NCBI GenBank assembly: GCA_030737875.1
Contig: CM060911.1
Location: forward strand, 110,030,625 to 110,094,624
Reading direction: 5' to 3'
Length of the DNA: 64,000 nt
Source: Allium sativum
Lineage: Eukaryota > Streptophyta > Magnoliopsida > Asparagales > Amaryllidaceae
Below, one piece after another: positions 12,641 through 24,183 of this stretch (its first letter is position 1; every line of letters starts with the position of its first letter). The translations under genes were made by a program, and so were the position numbers. The notes beneath the pieces were generated by a model, which was not told the origin of the DNA, did no database searches, and saw nothing but the letters and a program-made list of their open reading frames with translations.

Positions 12641-14422
12641 AACGTTTATCCATTGATAAAGATTTACTTTTTACAACGTTTATCCATTTATAAAGGTTTG
12701 CTTTTAGTAACGGTTCTTCACTTTATAAATGTCCTTTTAATAACGTTTCTACTTCTCTATATAAGTCCAGACTTATATATATTCCATTTATCAACAATAA
12801 ATAATTTATTTAATTTATAAAACATTATTTATAAATTAATCTACTTCAATTTATCCGTTTAAAACAGATTCCCTTATTTAATATCTCATTTAAATCCATA
12901 TCGTGTTATACCGTGTGCGAAGCACGTGTTTAAATCTATCCTTGTATAATTCTATTTATTTTCCGAACAAGTGTTCCTTTATTTATTCCCTAAATAAATA
13001 TTCCTTTATTCCATTTATTTATAATCTAAATAAATGTTCCTTTATTTATTTCCTAAATAAATAAATGTTTTCATTTTATAAAATCCTATCGATTTTATAA
13101 ATAAGATTTATTTTCAATATAAACATTGATAATTCCCTTTTTACATTCTAGTATCACCTACGGTGTTTAACGTGTCGTATAACAATGATCGGTATCATTC
13201 AAACATATGAAACCAATAACAGATTTCATAACACATCATATATCACAATATATGAAAAACGGTAAAATAAATGTTGAGGAATCCAGTCGGATTCCTCCAA
13301 CCTGTTTCCCTGCATCCACAGATGTTACACAATAAAATATACATCAATTTCATTCCAACATGAAATATACTGATGAACTGAATCAATATTTGATTGTCGT
13401 TTATATATATAACTATATCTATGTTTCAATCAAATCTATTTAACAGTCCAAACTATCAATACACAACAATCAAATCATTTAATACAGTTTATGTAAAAAT
13501 ATAAACTGAGGAGAGTTAGTGAGTTTTACTCACCGTTGCGCGTTAATCGTTAAATAACGGTTTGCGTTATTTGATTCAGTCGGACAATTTATTTCGCCAT
13601 AAATTGTAACGAGCTCGAATGGACATCCAGTCAGTCTCATTGTGTTGCTTCCGTCCATACGATCCCAACGTGACTGACGGTTCGTGATTCTGATTTCATA
13701 TCACCGAGATATAGCCTTTACAAGTTGGTACCATTTTTAATTAAATAAAAATTCAATTTCATTTTAGATAAATGGGCTTAACCTTGAAAATAAGGCCCAT
13801 CTCCACCTTTACATCTGCTCATGTAAAAAGCCCACTGCCATATGCGGTATACCGCAACTCCTTCTTCCTCTTCTTAAATCCCGTCTTCCAGGAATCCAAC
13901 CCGCCATTGTCGCATCCCTTCCAAGCTCAAGTCCTCACGTTTCTTCAAACCATAGTTACCAAAATTCTTCATTTAAAAATCTTAACCCCCCTGTACCCCA
14001 AACATGAAGTTCGAACCCCTCCCTTCATTGTTGACCAACCGTTTGACCACCAACCACCCCTGCTTCGATCACCGAATGTCAGTTCCGACGCTACCACTGA
14101 CCTCTCCACCTAAATCCGCCCCCAACCGACATTGTTTCCTGCAACTCGTTTCCCCTCCCTGATGGTGCGACCTGCTCTCGTCAACGCTGCCAAGGCTACA
14201 GAAGTGCGATAGTTTCATGACCCCTTTATACTTCTAATACCATTTCAGAACCCACGAAAACCATTTTATACACCACTTGAACTCCCTTCACTCACGTGTG
14301 AAATGAAATCCCCCCCCCCCCTTTTGCACACGTCTTCACCAGTCCGAGCATCACTTGTCGTTAGAGAAAGAACAAGTTTTGCTGAGAATAAGGAGAGAGC
14401 GAATGAGGGATGTTGGACAGGG

Positions 14423-14432
14423 TATTTATATA
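14423..14432 (-). promoter_or_regulatory. TATA box in the 5' LTR of element 1
   Basis: The minus strand reads TATATAAATA followed by a pyrimidine-rich CATCCCTCATTCGCTC stretch where transcription would start. This places U3 at about 0.8 kb and leaves over 4.7 kb of LTR downstream of the predicted start. Confidence 0.55.
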
Positions 14433-15326
14433 GTATTAGTTGGCATCAGTTTTGGGGTTCTGAGCATAGCACGTGTTTTGTTTTGAGGCCAAGGAGACAT
14501 GTGGATTTAGGAAGGGAACGTGGCTTCATCTTTGGTCTTAGAAATGTTAGGATATTTGTTTTGAGTTTAAAAGAATTTGGTCATCTCATTTTTCAAAACT
14601 TCGTTAATTATGAACTGTTATCGACCGGATCAACTACACCATCGTGACGATCAGTGCGCCACGATCCCAGAAATATAATAATATCGGTAGTTTGACTCAT
14701 ATTTTGAAACTTCAAAATGTTGATTACGGGGTGCGAAATGCTTCAAATAAAAAGTCGCTTATTAAATTAATTAAAAATTAAAATAAAATTCTAAAAATTA
14801 AATTATCGTTATGTCCCAAAAGAACCTTGTCTAAATTCAAGCCCGGTCTCTAGTTATATTGAAAAACCCTTTTATGACGTAAATAAAGCGTTGCGAATTA
14901 TAAAGGAATTCCACAGCGACTTTTCTGAAATTTGATTTGGACGTATCTCAAAATCTACACGTCGAAATCCCGATTTTTCTCTTCCATATGAAAAATATAG
15001 CTTAACAGATTCAACTGTTTCTTGTTTCACAGAAATCCGACTTATAACGAATCTTGTATATTCAGTTGAAGTTCAACTCGCCAATTTGCGAACTGCCGCG
15101 ACGTTTCAGGTTCGTTTTAATTATAATTATAAATTATAAGTTCGAACGTTTTACTTTAAGTTATCGATATCGCCAAATCGATATATAAATAATTAAATAA
15201 ATTAATTATTCGACAGCTAACCAAACGCGCCATTACAATAAATGAGTGGCCTACCTAACATGAGGTGTTGAAAAACTGAGATGTCCTCGAGCGTACCTTT
15301 TATATACACACATACACACACAGAGC

Positions 15327-15478
15327 AGAGGGTGACTCATAAGCACCTAACCCGTCCCCTTCTTATTTTGTAAAGCTGACCCTTTAGTGATGATGCAGCA
15401 CGCGCGTGGATAAGGAAAGAAAAATCTCAGTGAGGGAGAAGTGGGGGTAGGTGCCTTTTTTGGGGACTATACTCCTCG
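15327..15478. repeat. Small inverted-repeat element (candidate MITE)
   Basis: The segment starting GAGGGTGACTCATAAGCACC and the complement of its end (GGCACCTACCCC) form imperfect arms around about 90 bp. No target duplication was identified. Confidence 0.3.
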
Positions 15479-15489
15479 GTCGATCGTGG

Positions 15490-15670
15490 GGAAGATAGGT
15501 TATTGTAAACAACTATACTTGGCCGACTACCTACGAAGGACACGTTTCATAACTAGGGATCATCAAAGAAAAACGCTGCTGCTTATGTAGAAATCAACAC
15601 GACACCTATGACCACTTATTTTTCAAGTACAGTTACAGTGAAAAAATTTGGACAATCCAGAAATTAAAGT
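15490..15670 (+). pseudogene. LINE-type reverse transcriptase zinc-binding (zf-RVT) remnant
   Basis: One frame reads CCLCRNQHDTYDHLFFKYSY followed by SEKIW, the C-x2-C...DHLFF-x-C...W pattern of the zinc-binding tail found after plant LINE reverse transcriptases. A GRLPTKD segment just upstream is in another frame and is followed by a stop. The family's third cysteine is replaced by tyrosine. The fragment is degraded, and its continuation is split by the MITE at 15788. Confidence 0.6.
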
Positions 15671-15779
15671 GTCTCAAAAGCGTACACAATAAGCTTGAAA
15701 GAGGAGTCCCATACCTTAACAATAGAGGAGACGTGTCGAATCTGGTGATAGAGCCCCAATAAGGTTTGCTTGCAACAGC

Positions 15780-16287
15780 AGTATGACTAGGGGTGAGCGT
15801 TTGGTTGGTTTGGTTAATCCGATGATGGAAATTGTCAAACCATACTAAAACCGATAAAAATGAAAACCAAACCAAACCGACCAAATTAAGATTGGTTGGT
15901 TTGGTTGGTTATCCGATTTAACCGAACTTAAACTATTTTAGACTTTATGCTCGTAATATTAAGTATAATTTGAAATAAATTATAGATATATGATTAACGT
16001 ATTATTATTTATGATTTTTATGCTTCTCAAAAGTAATCATGTTACATATGTGATGATTAAAATTAATTTAGATAACTAAATTAACCTAAAATATTTACTA
16101 TAATATCGATAATTTTGAAAATATAACAAAAGTTCGGTTAAATTGGTTAAACCGATAACCAAACTAAATAATTTTTCAAACCGCTTACAAACCGTTCTAA
16201 TTTCGAAACCAAACCAAACCGACTAAATTCAATTCGTTTGGTTGGTTTATTCGGTTTAACCAAATAATGCTCACCCCTAAGTATGAC
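15780..16287. mobile_element. hAT-type MITE (492 bp) with perfect 8-bp target duplication
   Basis: The element spans 15788-16279 with terminal inverted repeats TAGGGGTGAGC, flanked by AGTATGAC on both sides (15780-15787, 16280-16287). An 8-bp duplication and this terminus are diagnostic of the hAT superfamily. Subterminal arrays of GGTTGGTTTGG in both orientations are typical binding-site clusters. There is no ORF of its own. Confidence 0.92.
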
Positions 16288-17893
16288 ACACATGACGAAA
16301 ACGAAATTCCCGTGCTTTCAAAAAGAAAGAAACATAAATGTTAGCCCGGACTTCAATAATAAACCGTGACATTTACATCACTATTGGCGGAACTAAGATG
16401 ATACTTACCGGTGCAACGAAACAAGAACAATTGTTATTGGAGACGTTGAACTGGAGGGGATGGAGCTAAGGAAGTCCAACAAAAAATTGGAAACCGCCAT
16501 GAATCCAGAACTTTGTTTTCCCGTTCGTGTAAAACTTTAACAGTTTGAAGATGGAAAGTAGTTGTTTGGATGTATTATGATTGTACTTGCATAATGCAGA
16601 TCGTAGTTTTCGTCTATTGCATAGCCCGTTTTAGGTTTTAGAAATAAAGTTAACTCATTTTTTACGACAAAAAGAAATTAAATAATTATATGTTAGTACA
16701 ATGCTTTGAATCAATACATAAAGTCTTATCGGATCACAAGACGAATCAGATCCACCCTAACCCATAAGGGTTTATAACTTGAAGCGAAATCGCAAGCTCA
16801 TACCGGGTCTACAGGCGGATATGGCAAAATCCACAAAGCCCGAAACAGGTCTAAAACGCAGAAAATGTACAGAGTCTTAGCACCCAGAACAGTTCTAATC
16901 GAATTGATGTAAATCTTAGCTAAACCATAAAGCCTCACAAAATACAGATTCACGAATTTCATCCTATAATGCATCATATGTCACCACTAACAGTACTTCC
17001 AGAAATTACAATCAGTCGCATGACTCAAGTAGTTTATGATAAACAAAATCTTACAGCCACGCACACCGACTGTATTTGAAAATAGTTGTTGACATTAAGC
17101 TAGGAAATATACAAATATCACGATAAAACATCGCAAAAGTAGTAACTTGTTAAGTGATGACATATTGACTCTGTCAAACTATTTATCTAACTTCTCAACT
17201 TCATCTCGGAAAGTTTGTGTTGTCGGTTCTCTGCAGACCTGAGTCCCCTTGCTGAAAAAAATCTACACCTGCTCAAGCAATAGTAAAATAAAACAGCCAG
17301 TTCCAAATAAGTGCTGTAAGCTAAGGTATGGGTTTGCCATTAGCATATTTGAGTAAAATACGCAAAGCATTCAAGGATCAAAAATTGGGCATAAGTCAGA
17401 ATATGATGGTTCTTTCCATGTTATTTGTTCTTGCACTCACAACATTCAAGTATTTGGTTCATAACACACACACACACACACAGAGACATACAATGTGTAT
17501 TACAATCAGAATGATCTTTGATTTTTAATGTTTTCCTTGATCATTAATTTGGTGCAGGTACAAATGCAAAAGCCAGGGAATATTCACAGCTAATAACAAA
17601 TAGTAATGAAGCTTTATGTAAGTTTAATCAAAACTATGTTGACTTTTGCAGACGGTGATTTCCAGATCCTCTTACAATTAGAGTAAAGTGCATGTGGGGA
17701 TCAGTCTGCACTTGTTATGATTCCTGCTACGGGTGGTATAGAATTAACACTTGGTCATTGTTATCTTAGCTATTAATGTTTTCTAACCAATTGAAATACA
17801 TTTACACAAATTGATACAGTGTAAGTTTGACAGTTAAGTGATTAAAAAATTTGAGTAATACTACATACAGGATCATGTTTCTCAGCAAGAAAA
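16288..17893. other. Unassigned interval, weak exon-like piece
   Basis: 16300-16650 is probably the rest of the degraded LINE tail. No gene can be supported in the remainder. At 17558-17618 a plus-strand segment after an acceptor-like GGTGCAG reads TNAKAREYSQLITNSNEAL and then GTAAGT. I do not recognise it, and the apparent next intron would be only 34 nt, too short for a plant intron. Confidence 0.3.
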
Positions 17894-19182
17894 GCTAACA
17901 TCAGTGTTATTAAAAATCGTTAAATTGCATGATTTGAATCGGGATTAGAATTGAATCGTACCTGTTGCGATTCGAAATGGAGAATAAATCGCACACAGTC
18001 AAGATCGTATGATCTAACTACAAGCGATTTGAGATTATCAAATAGAGGAATCTTCAATCCTTTTCACCAATTCAGAAAACAACTAATAAAATTTGAAAGG
18101 CTTAGTAACCCAAACCCTAACATCGCGTCTGTTTAAATAAAGACGGAATTGGAAACAAAAACATGCAACAAAAGATAGCTAAAATTATACTTATAATAGT
18201 TATAGTTGAAACGGAGAAGAACTAAAATAAACAAAAACAAAAAAAAAGGAAAAAAAAAAAAAAAAGAAGCAAAAGAGTTATCAAGAAGGCAGCCTTCGCC
18301 TTATGGAAGAAGTAAGAAAAACCCTTCATTCCTTTTATTTTTTGGGGGTCCAATTTTGAACTTGGATTTATTACAGAAATGGATTATTTTTTGCAGCTGG
18401 CCATTTAGAAATGAATAAAGCTTGCTTTAGTTCATTGATTTGTACCAATTACCAAAATAAGTCATTGGAAATGAAGATGGCTTGTGTTGACATTAATATT
18501 TATAGTTCATCCTCACTTTTATTCCACATACCAAATCAAATCGTGTAGTCAAAATTGGACATTTTTCCACAGTGTTTTCCATGTTAATTGTATAAGCATA
18601 ATTAATCTGTTTATTATTTACATCTTTCAAAGTGTATTTTAATTTTATTTAGTTGTTATGAAATAAACGTATTAACTTTAGCAGTTTATTATCGCAGACG
18701 CCTAAAGAATCTGATATCACTGCAAACTGATGAAAGAAAATGACGAAAAGTAAACTATTGAAATTATTGTTCAAAGATAATAACCAGGGCTGTTGTCAGG
18801 TGAAACACCAACTTGTTTTCTATTTACAATAGTTTGCATGTGTTTATGTGTTAAATATAAATCATACAAACAAGTACATTAAATGAATCAAATAACTGCA
18901 ATCCTTTTTGTAAACAAAAGATCATATGTCAAAGAGATGGCCACTTTGTAGTCCCGACTTTCAACGATGAAAACCTGTAAGATAAAAATAAGAATAATAA
19001 ATAATTTCTACAGAATGCGGAAAAAAAATTAAAGAACTAAAATGTGTCAACTTTTAACTAAAATGTACATACTTAAAAAAAACCTTTTAATCAACGATTT
19101 ATGATTTATATCCTGATTTGATTTAAATTTTGACATTTACGATTTATGATTTAAATCCCAAACTGACAACCTTGGCTAAACT
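17894..19182. mobile_element. Candidate non-autonomous hAT-like element (about 1.27 kb)
   Basis: The left end CAGTGTTATTAAAAATCG and the complement of the right end (CAAGGTTGTCAG) are imperfect inverted repeats. Flanks GCTAACAT (17894-17901) and GCTAAACT (19175-19182) match at 6 of 8 positions. The interior is AT-rich with GATTTGAATCGGGATT words near one end and similar words near the other. No transposase frame is visible. Confidence 0.4.
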
Positions 19183-19364
19183 CACGTCGTCAAAGTGTTA
19201 ATTCAACGCAGTTGTAAGTGACACTTAACTGCGTGCAACTAATTTCACCCATGCAACACTAACTATTTAACCAAATGTTAATAAAGATTAAAAAGAATTG
19301 GCACATGGTTATGGTTAACAGTCAAGCTTGATCTTTTATGCTTAGTAACATCCACTATTATTAT

Positions 19365-19780
19365 GGTGCTCGGCTAGTCATCGACTAGTCGATTAGTCGA
19401 CATTGGAGCATCGACTTGAAGATTCGACTTATCATTAGTCGAGCTCAAACCCTAAATCACGAAGTCGAAGTCGAAGTCAAAATCACGAACTCGAACCCTA
19501 ACTCACGAAGTCGAAAGCGACCCCAAATCACGAAGCCGACGTCGAAATCACGAACTTGAACCCTAGATCATGAAGTCAAAGTCGAATTTGGTTTATCAGT
19601 ATTAACCCGAAGTTGAACCCTAGTTGTTTATTATAAACTGCAATTGTCTATTAATACACTGCAAAGATGTATATATATTTATTTATATACTGCAATTATG
19701 TATTAATATATATGTATTTATTTATTTATTGACTAGTCTACGACTAGTCGACTAGTTGGACCTCTATCGACTCGACCTGA
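19365..19780. repeat. Repeat segment with CGACTAGTCG palindromes and a short tandem array
   Basis: CGACTAGTCG-type words lie at both ends (about 19380-19400 and 19735-19760). Between 19449 and 19590 are degenerate tandem units of the form AAATCACGAAGTCGAA and AACTCGAACCCTA. This resembles a plant DNA transposon derivative, but clean terminal repeats and target duplication were not found. Confidence 0.45.
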
Positions 19781-20282
19781 CTTGCTGTCGTAACAACCAT
19801 GGTAACGTTTGATTATAAAATTACAATTGTATATAACAATGTTTAAATTGTACACGATTCGAAAAACATTGAAAACCTCACATTCATTAGAACTTAAACT
19901 ATGTACGGATCTTATATATAATCGAATGTTCAATATTTTAGGTTAATATTCGCCACCATATAAACGGTTGAATGAGAACAACGACCACCATAAAATAATT
20001 TGTGCCCGTTTCGAAAGAAAACTAGAAAATTAAAGCATTTAAATACAAAAGTTGTTTGTCACATCCTAATTAGTAAACCCCTCTTAAACTTCGCCATGAT
20101 TTTTAAAGGTGTCCTAGTGTAGACATGGTAATGATGATGCTTAGTCCTACATAAACAGATATCTGTTGTGTTTTTTCATTTTTTGGTAGATTAGTAGTCA
20201 ACCTTCTGAACGTTTTCAGTAACCACAATACTAGTGGGGCACACGATCTCTATTACCACAACTCATACTTTAGCTTACAGTT

Positions 20283-20795
20283 TGTACATGTGATCCGAAA
20301 CACAACACACTATTGTTCCAAAACATTATGCGCACACAATTTGATAAACTAATTTTGACGTTCCGAAATGTTAAACTTAGCATTCCAAAACGTTTAATTC
20401 AGTTCAGAATATTGATTATGATGTTCCAAACATGTTTATTTTGATAATTTTAATTGTATTATGATACACTTAGTAATGATTTCCTATTGTATAAAGCGTT
20501 GAGCACTAATGATTCCTTTTTGAAAATATAAATAATGAAGAATGATTTCAAACCGGTCATGTGTTCCAAAACGCAACACACAAGCGTTCCAAAACGTAAT
20601 ACGCACACAATTTGATACACTAATTTTGACATTCCGAAATGTTGAACTTAGCATTCCAAAACGTTTAATCCTATATTTCAAAATATTGTTGAGTATGATG
20701 ATCCAAACATGTTTATTTTGATGATTTTAAGTATATTATGATACATTAAGTAGTAATGATTCCTTTTTGAAAATATAAATAACAAAGAATTATTT
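20283..20795. repeat. Two-copy direct repeat of about 0.25 kb
   Basis: Copy one (about 20283-20540) and copy two (about 20555-20795) share long blocks such as GACATTCCGAAATGTT-like, TTAGCATTCCAAAACG and GATTCCTTTTTGAAAATA. The offset is 271 at the start and 247 at the end, so one copy has lost about 24 bp. No coding capacity is seen; 19781-20282 and 20796-21270 hold nothing else recognisable. Confidence 0.75.
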
Positions 20796-21289
20796 CAAGC
20801 CAGTCCTGAGAAAACTAAAAGTCTTGTTTTCTACTTTATTTCAACTCTTAACTGACATAATAATGAAAAAAAAAAAAAACTTATATTTATGAACTCTCTA
20901 TTTATACTCATTATTCTTTACTTTTTTCCCGTAACTGTCTTTCAACTGTTCTCTTTTCAGTTTTCTCTTGCATTTCTATCAATGGCATTTTAAAAAAAAA
21001 GACAATGATGATATTCAATGTTATATCAATGTGTGGAAGCTATTCCAACATCGAGGATAAGGGTGAGGATGAAGCTCAGAGAAATGAATCCACTGTTCAT
21101 GCAAATCAGACTAAATATTTAGAAGATAAAGGTCATAACTTTGGGAGTGCTACAATTGCTGAGAAAGCTTTAAAAACACTTATACTCAGATTCATTTATA
21201 GTAGATACAAATACTATACAACTTGTGCCCGTAAAGAGAACATTAAAATAAATGTTATGTGTTCCGACTAAAGGGAATTCCTTTCCGGT

Positions 21290-21720
21290 TAAACCTACCC
21301 CTAACATATTGTGTTTCGTGGTATGCAGCATTTTCCGATTTCATTCCACTTATCGGATTGTTCCGCATACAACGTGACATAGCACATGACCATTAATGTT
21401 ATGTCCTTTAATTTCAAGTAACTCATTTTCAAAAGCTTAATGGACATGATTGCTAAAGCATGATGGAAGCTTGGCCACAAATTCAAGGTTTGGCCCCCAA
21501 ACCCAATAATCCATTCATCCATTTTCTACGTCATATGGTGAAGACTGGTAAGTTTTGGAAGTGTCACTAGTTCAAAAAAAGTTTTTGAAGTGTCGGATCA
21601 AGGAGATTTGAAGGAGAGGAGTTCATCAATGAATAGAGGTAATTTTGTACAGACGTAAAGTTTATTCTTCATAATAGCATTATATATTTTTACATTTGGT
21701 TTTAGAGCTTTAGTTATATC
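21290..21720 (+). mobile_element. Ty1/copia LTR fragment
   Basis: Contains the block ATGTCCTTTAATTTCAAGTA...AAGCTTAATGGACAT, which matches the LTR after the copia RNase H remnant at 36840-36890 (ATGTTGTGTCTTTTCACTTT...AAGCTTTAATGGACAT). Lies about 1.1 kb upstream of a copia gag in the same orientation, the expected order for LTR then gag. Exact LTR ends and a primer site were not found. 21721-22820 is AT-rich with no gene recognised. Confidence 0.5.
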
Positions 21721-22824
21721 TCTATCTTGATATTATACGATGCTCTCTTTTTGCCTAAAAATGGAGATATATGCCTAAGTCTATGCTGATATTTATTCTA
21801 GCATGGTTTCCCGTGGCATTCCTATTTTTAAAAACATTAGTAATGATATATGAACTAAAATTTTCATATATAACATATGTTTTATTACTAAATTTCAGTA
21901 TGAAATGTTTATGCGTAAAAACTTTAATTATCGTTCGAAAAAATTATATCAGTGAAACAAAATATGAAAAGTTTGCAACTATTACTGGAATCCTTGAACA
22001 GCAATTTATTTGTAAGAGAAGAAAACTGTACTGCTGTGATCATAAAATATCATTGAGATAATAGTATGTCTACATTAAAATGATAATTGTCGGCTATCGA
22101 ATCTCAAAGTTCTGCCATGGCTGAGCTATTTCCTCCACTAAAGTCTAAACTATATTCAGATTGAATAAACAAAGAAAAAGTGTATCTGCAATATGTAAAC
22201 ATCACGATTTCAACTGAATGTATAAATAAGATGTCCATTCTTTCTGAAAAAGAAGTGATTTGTGTCAAAGTTTATCATGTTACTGTTGGAAAATTTTAAA
22301 TTATGATTCACCTTGTAGTTTTATTTACTCATAAAATCAAATGCTAGTCGATTTAATGTACAGTGTGATCCATGTAATGATTCATTTGATTAAAGAATAG
22401 TACATCTAAAACAAATTTTGATATTAACTAGGATTATATGAAGATATTAATTGGTATAAACATTTGTATGATACGAGTTCTTGTAATTAATTATACTTAA
22501 TAAATTCTATCTGACAGGAGCTTTTAACATATATATTGTATTATTAATTCCGATTAAATATTAGTTTTCATATATTATCAACTGGTTATATGTAACTAGT
22601 AAATAGCTTGATAGTTATATTCTCAAAAAATTACTGGATCTATTTGAATTAGAATTTCAGGCCATGGCATTATTATGTCATTGATTCAAATTTCATGCAT
22701 GATTACCAGTGGTAAAGTAATGAATAATTTTAGGTTTTAAGTATTGACAATTTGACATAAGCATGTAACTTGTAGTTTCACATGGAAAAAATACAAGCAG
22801 ATTACTCTGATATTTGGTGTGGTA

Positions 22825-23325
22825 TCCCTGTCCCCTCATATGAAAGGAGATAACTATAAGACATGGAAAGAAGAGAACTCTCCTTTATTTAGGGTGGATT
22901 GATGTGGACTATTTATTAGGAAAGATGAACTACCAACAATCACTGATACTAGTAACGAAGCCGAGTTCATGTCATCAGATGAGCGATGGAAGCAATCCAA
23001 TCAGCTCAACTTATGTACATCAAGATAAAAGTTTCAGCTAGTATTCATGGTTCTGTGGATCGACATGAAAAGGTCCAAGACTTGCTAAAAGCCCTTGAAC
23101 AATTTTCTACTTCGAATAAGGCAATAGCAAACACCACATTCAAAGTTCTCATCCTTAATGCTCGTGAGATCGAGAGGGGTGTGTGGCCATATCATGCAAT
23201 TAGGAGAAAGATGTGCTTAGTTAAAGAAACTTGAAGTTGAAATATCGAAGTATTTTCTAAGACATTACATCTTGAACATTCTTCCACGCCAATATGGGCA
23301 TTTCAAAACCTTTTATAAGTTATAA
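22825..23325 (+). pseudogene. Ty1/copia gag remnant (UBN2-type)
   Basis: Frames on the plus strand read NYKTWKEE, then DVDYLLRKDELPTITD, then ERWKQSNQLNLMYIK, then SASIHGSVDRHEKVQDLLKA and finally LNILPRQYGHFKTFY. This is the order found in the gag of plant copia elements. At least two frame changes and an in-frame stop interrupt it, and zinc knuckle, protease, integrase and reverse transcriptase do not follow. Gag would form the cytoplasmic particle; this copy is dead. Confidence 0.75.
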
Positions 23326-23339
23326 CCTCTATTGTAAAG

Positions 23340-23490
23340 TCCTTCTAGACACTTCGATATGGTGCAAGATGTCACAGGTTCGAATTCCGCTTTGCGGGAT
23401 TTGAACTTGCTTGCCGTGTAGTACGTTATATACTACATAAGGCTTGTAGTACTTTTGTGCTATTATCTAGTATCCAATTTTTTTTATTTA
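23340..23490 (+). repeat. Possible tRNA-derived SINE fragment
   Basis: GGTTCGAATTCC at 23377-23388 fits a Pol III B box, with a poor A-box-like TAGACACTTCG about 30 bp upstream, and a T/A-rich tail after 23470. No cloverleaf forms, so it is not a tRNA gene. 23520-24090 is unassigned. Confidence 0.3.
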
Positions 23491-24093
23491 AAAAAAAAGA
23501 AAAAGAAAAACTTGTAGGCTCTCACCTAAGCTCTGTCTAGGCGCTAGACTACCGCTACCGTACAAATTTTTGCCCTAGTCCATCTAATTAAAATTTACTG
23601 CATTATCTATGCATATAAATAGGCATATAGGCATCATATAATGCACCAATTTGGGTTTGATGTTGTAACACTCCAATAATTAAACAATAAGATTAATAAA
23701 GAAAAAAATGAGTTCAATAAGAAAGAATTAACTATAAATGAAGAAAGAAATTAAAAAGAATTTTTTTAATGATATCCGAATTTGGCTACGAAAACTTTTC
23801 CATTGTGCCTGAGGCTTTCTAGACAATTTTCATATGTATCTTGTCCAAATCTGAGCAAAAACCAAAAAATTATGAAGAAAATACTAAAAACAGAATTCAT
23901 AGTTTAAAGGAAAAAAATATAAAGCATGCATAGCTCGACCGCCACAGATGATGGGTCGACCCCTACCTTGTACCAGGTCCGGAAAATGGCCAGATACGTA
24001 CGTTGAAAGAAGACCTAAATTCGTAAAGCCCGAAACATTGTTTTCTGAGATATAAGGTTAGATGAGGGCTTGTGGCGTGTCCAACCCAGATCT

Positions 24094-24150
24094 ACAACAA
24101 CAACAAAGCCATAAATCCCAAACAAGTTGGGGTTGGCTAGACATGGAACC

Positions 24151-24183
<33 letters not shown>

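Larger units (their letters stand above)
9685..15237 (-). repeat. 5' LTR of element 1 (5553 bp, rearranged near the primer site)
   Basis: Matches 2925-8286 from 9881 on. Its first 12 bases (TGTAACGGCTGG) match the other LTR, but 9697-9880 is unrelated and replaces about 1.5 kb present there. The ORF at 13772-14113 is the LTR copy of the one at 6843-7184; its persistence reflects recent LTR duplication, not selection. Confidence 0.87.
1417..15242 (-). mobile_element. Long-LTR non-autonomous gypsy-like retrotransposon, element 1 (complete)
   Basis: The element is read on the minus strand and is bounded by the 5-bp target duplication ATAAA (1417-1421 and 15238-15242). Both LTRs begin TGTAATGG and end GTTACA in element orientation. 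Order in element sense: 5' LTR (15237-9685), a primer site matching tRNA-iMet, a 1.4-kb interior (9684-8287), a polypurine tract and the 3' LTR (8286-1422). No gag, protease, reverse transcriptase, RNase H or integrase motif is visible in the interior or the LTRs. The interior ends with the TTCGAGGACGAAAT block known from the 3' end of plant Ty3/gypsy chromoviruses, so it was probably mobilised by such an element. The near-identical LTRs indicate a recent insertion. Confidence 0.88.

Noticed and set aside
17200..17300. Possible terminal exons on both strands (LSPLAEKNLHLLKQ plus, KGTQVCREPTTQTFRDEVEK minus).
   Set aside because: Both strands give equally plausible short frames over the same bases and neither is recognised, so neither can be supported.
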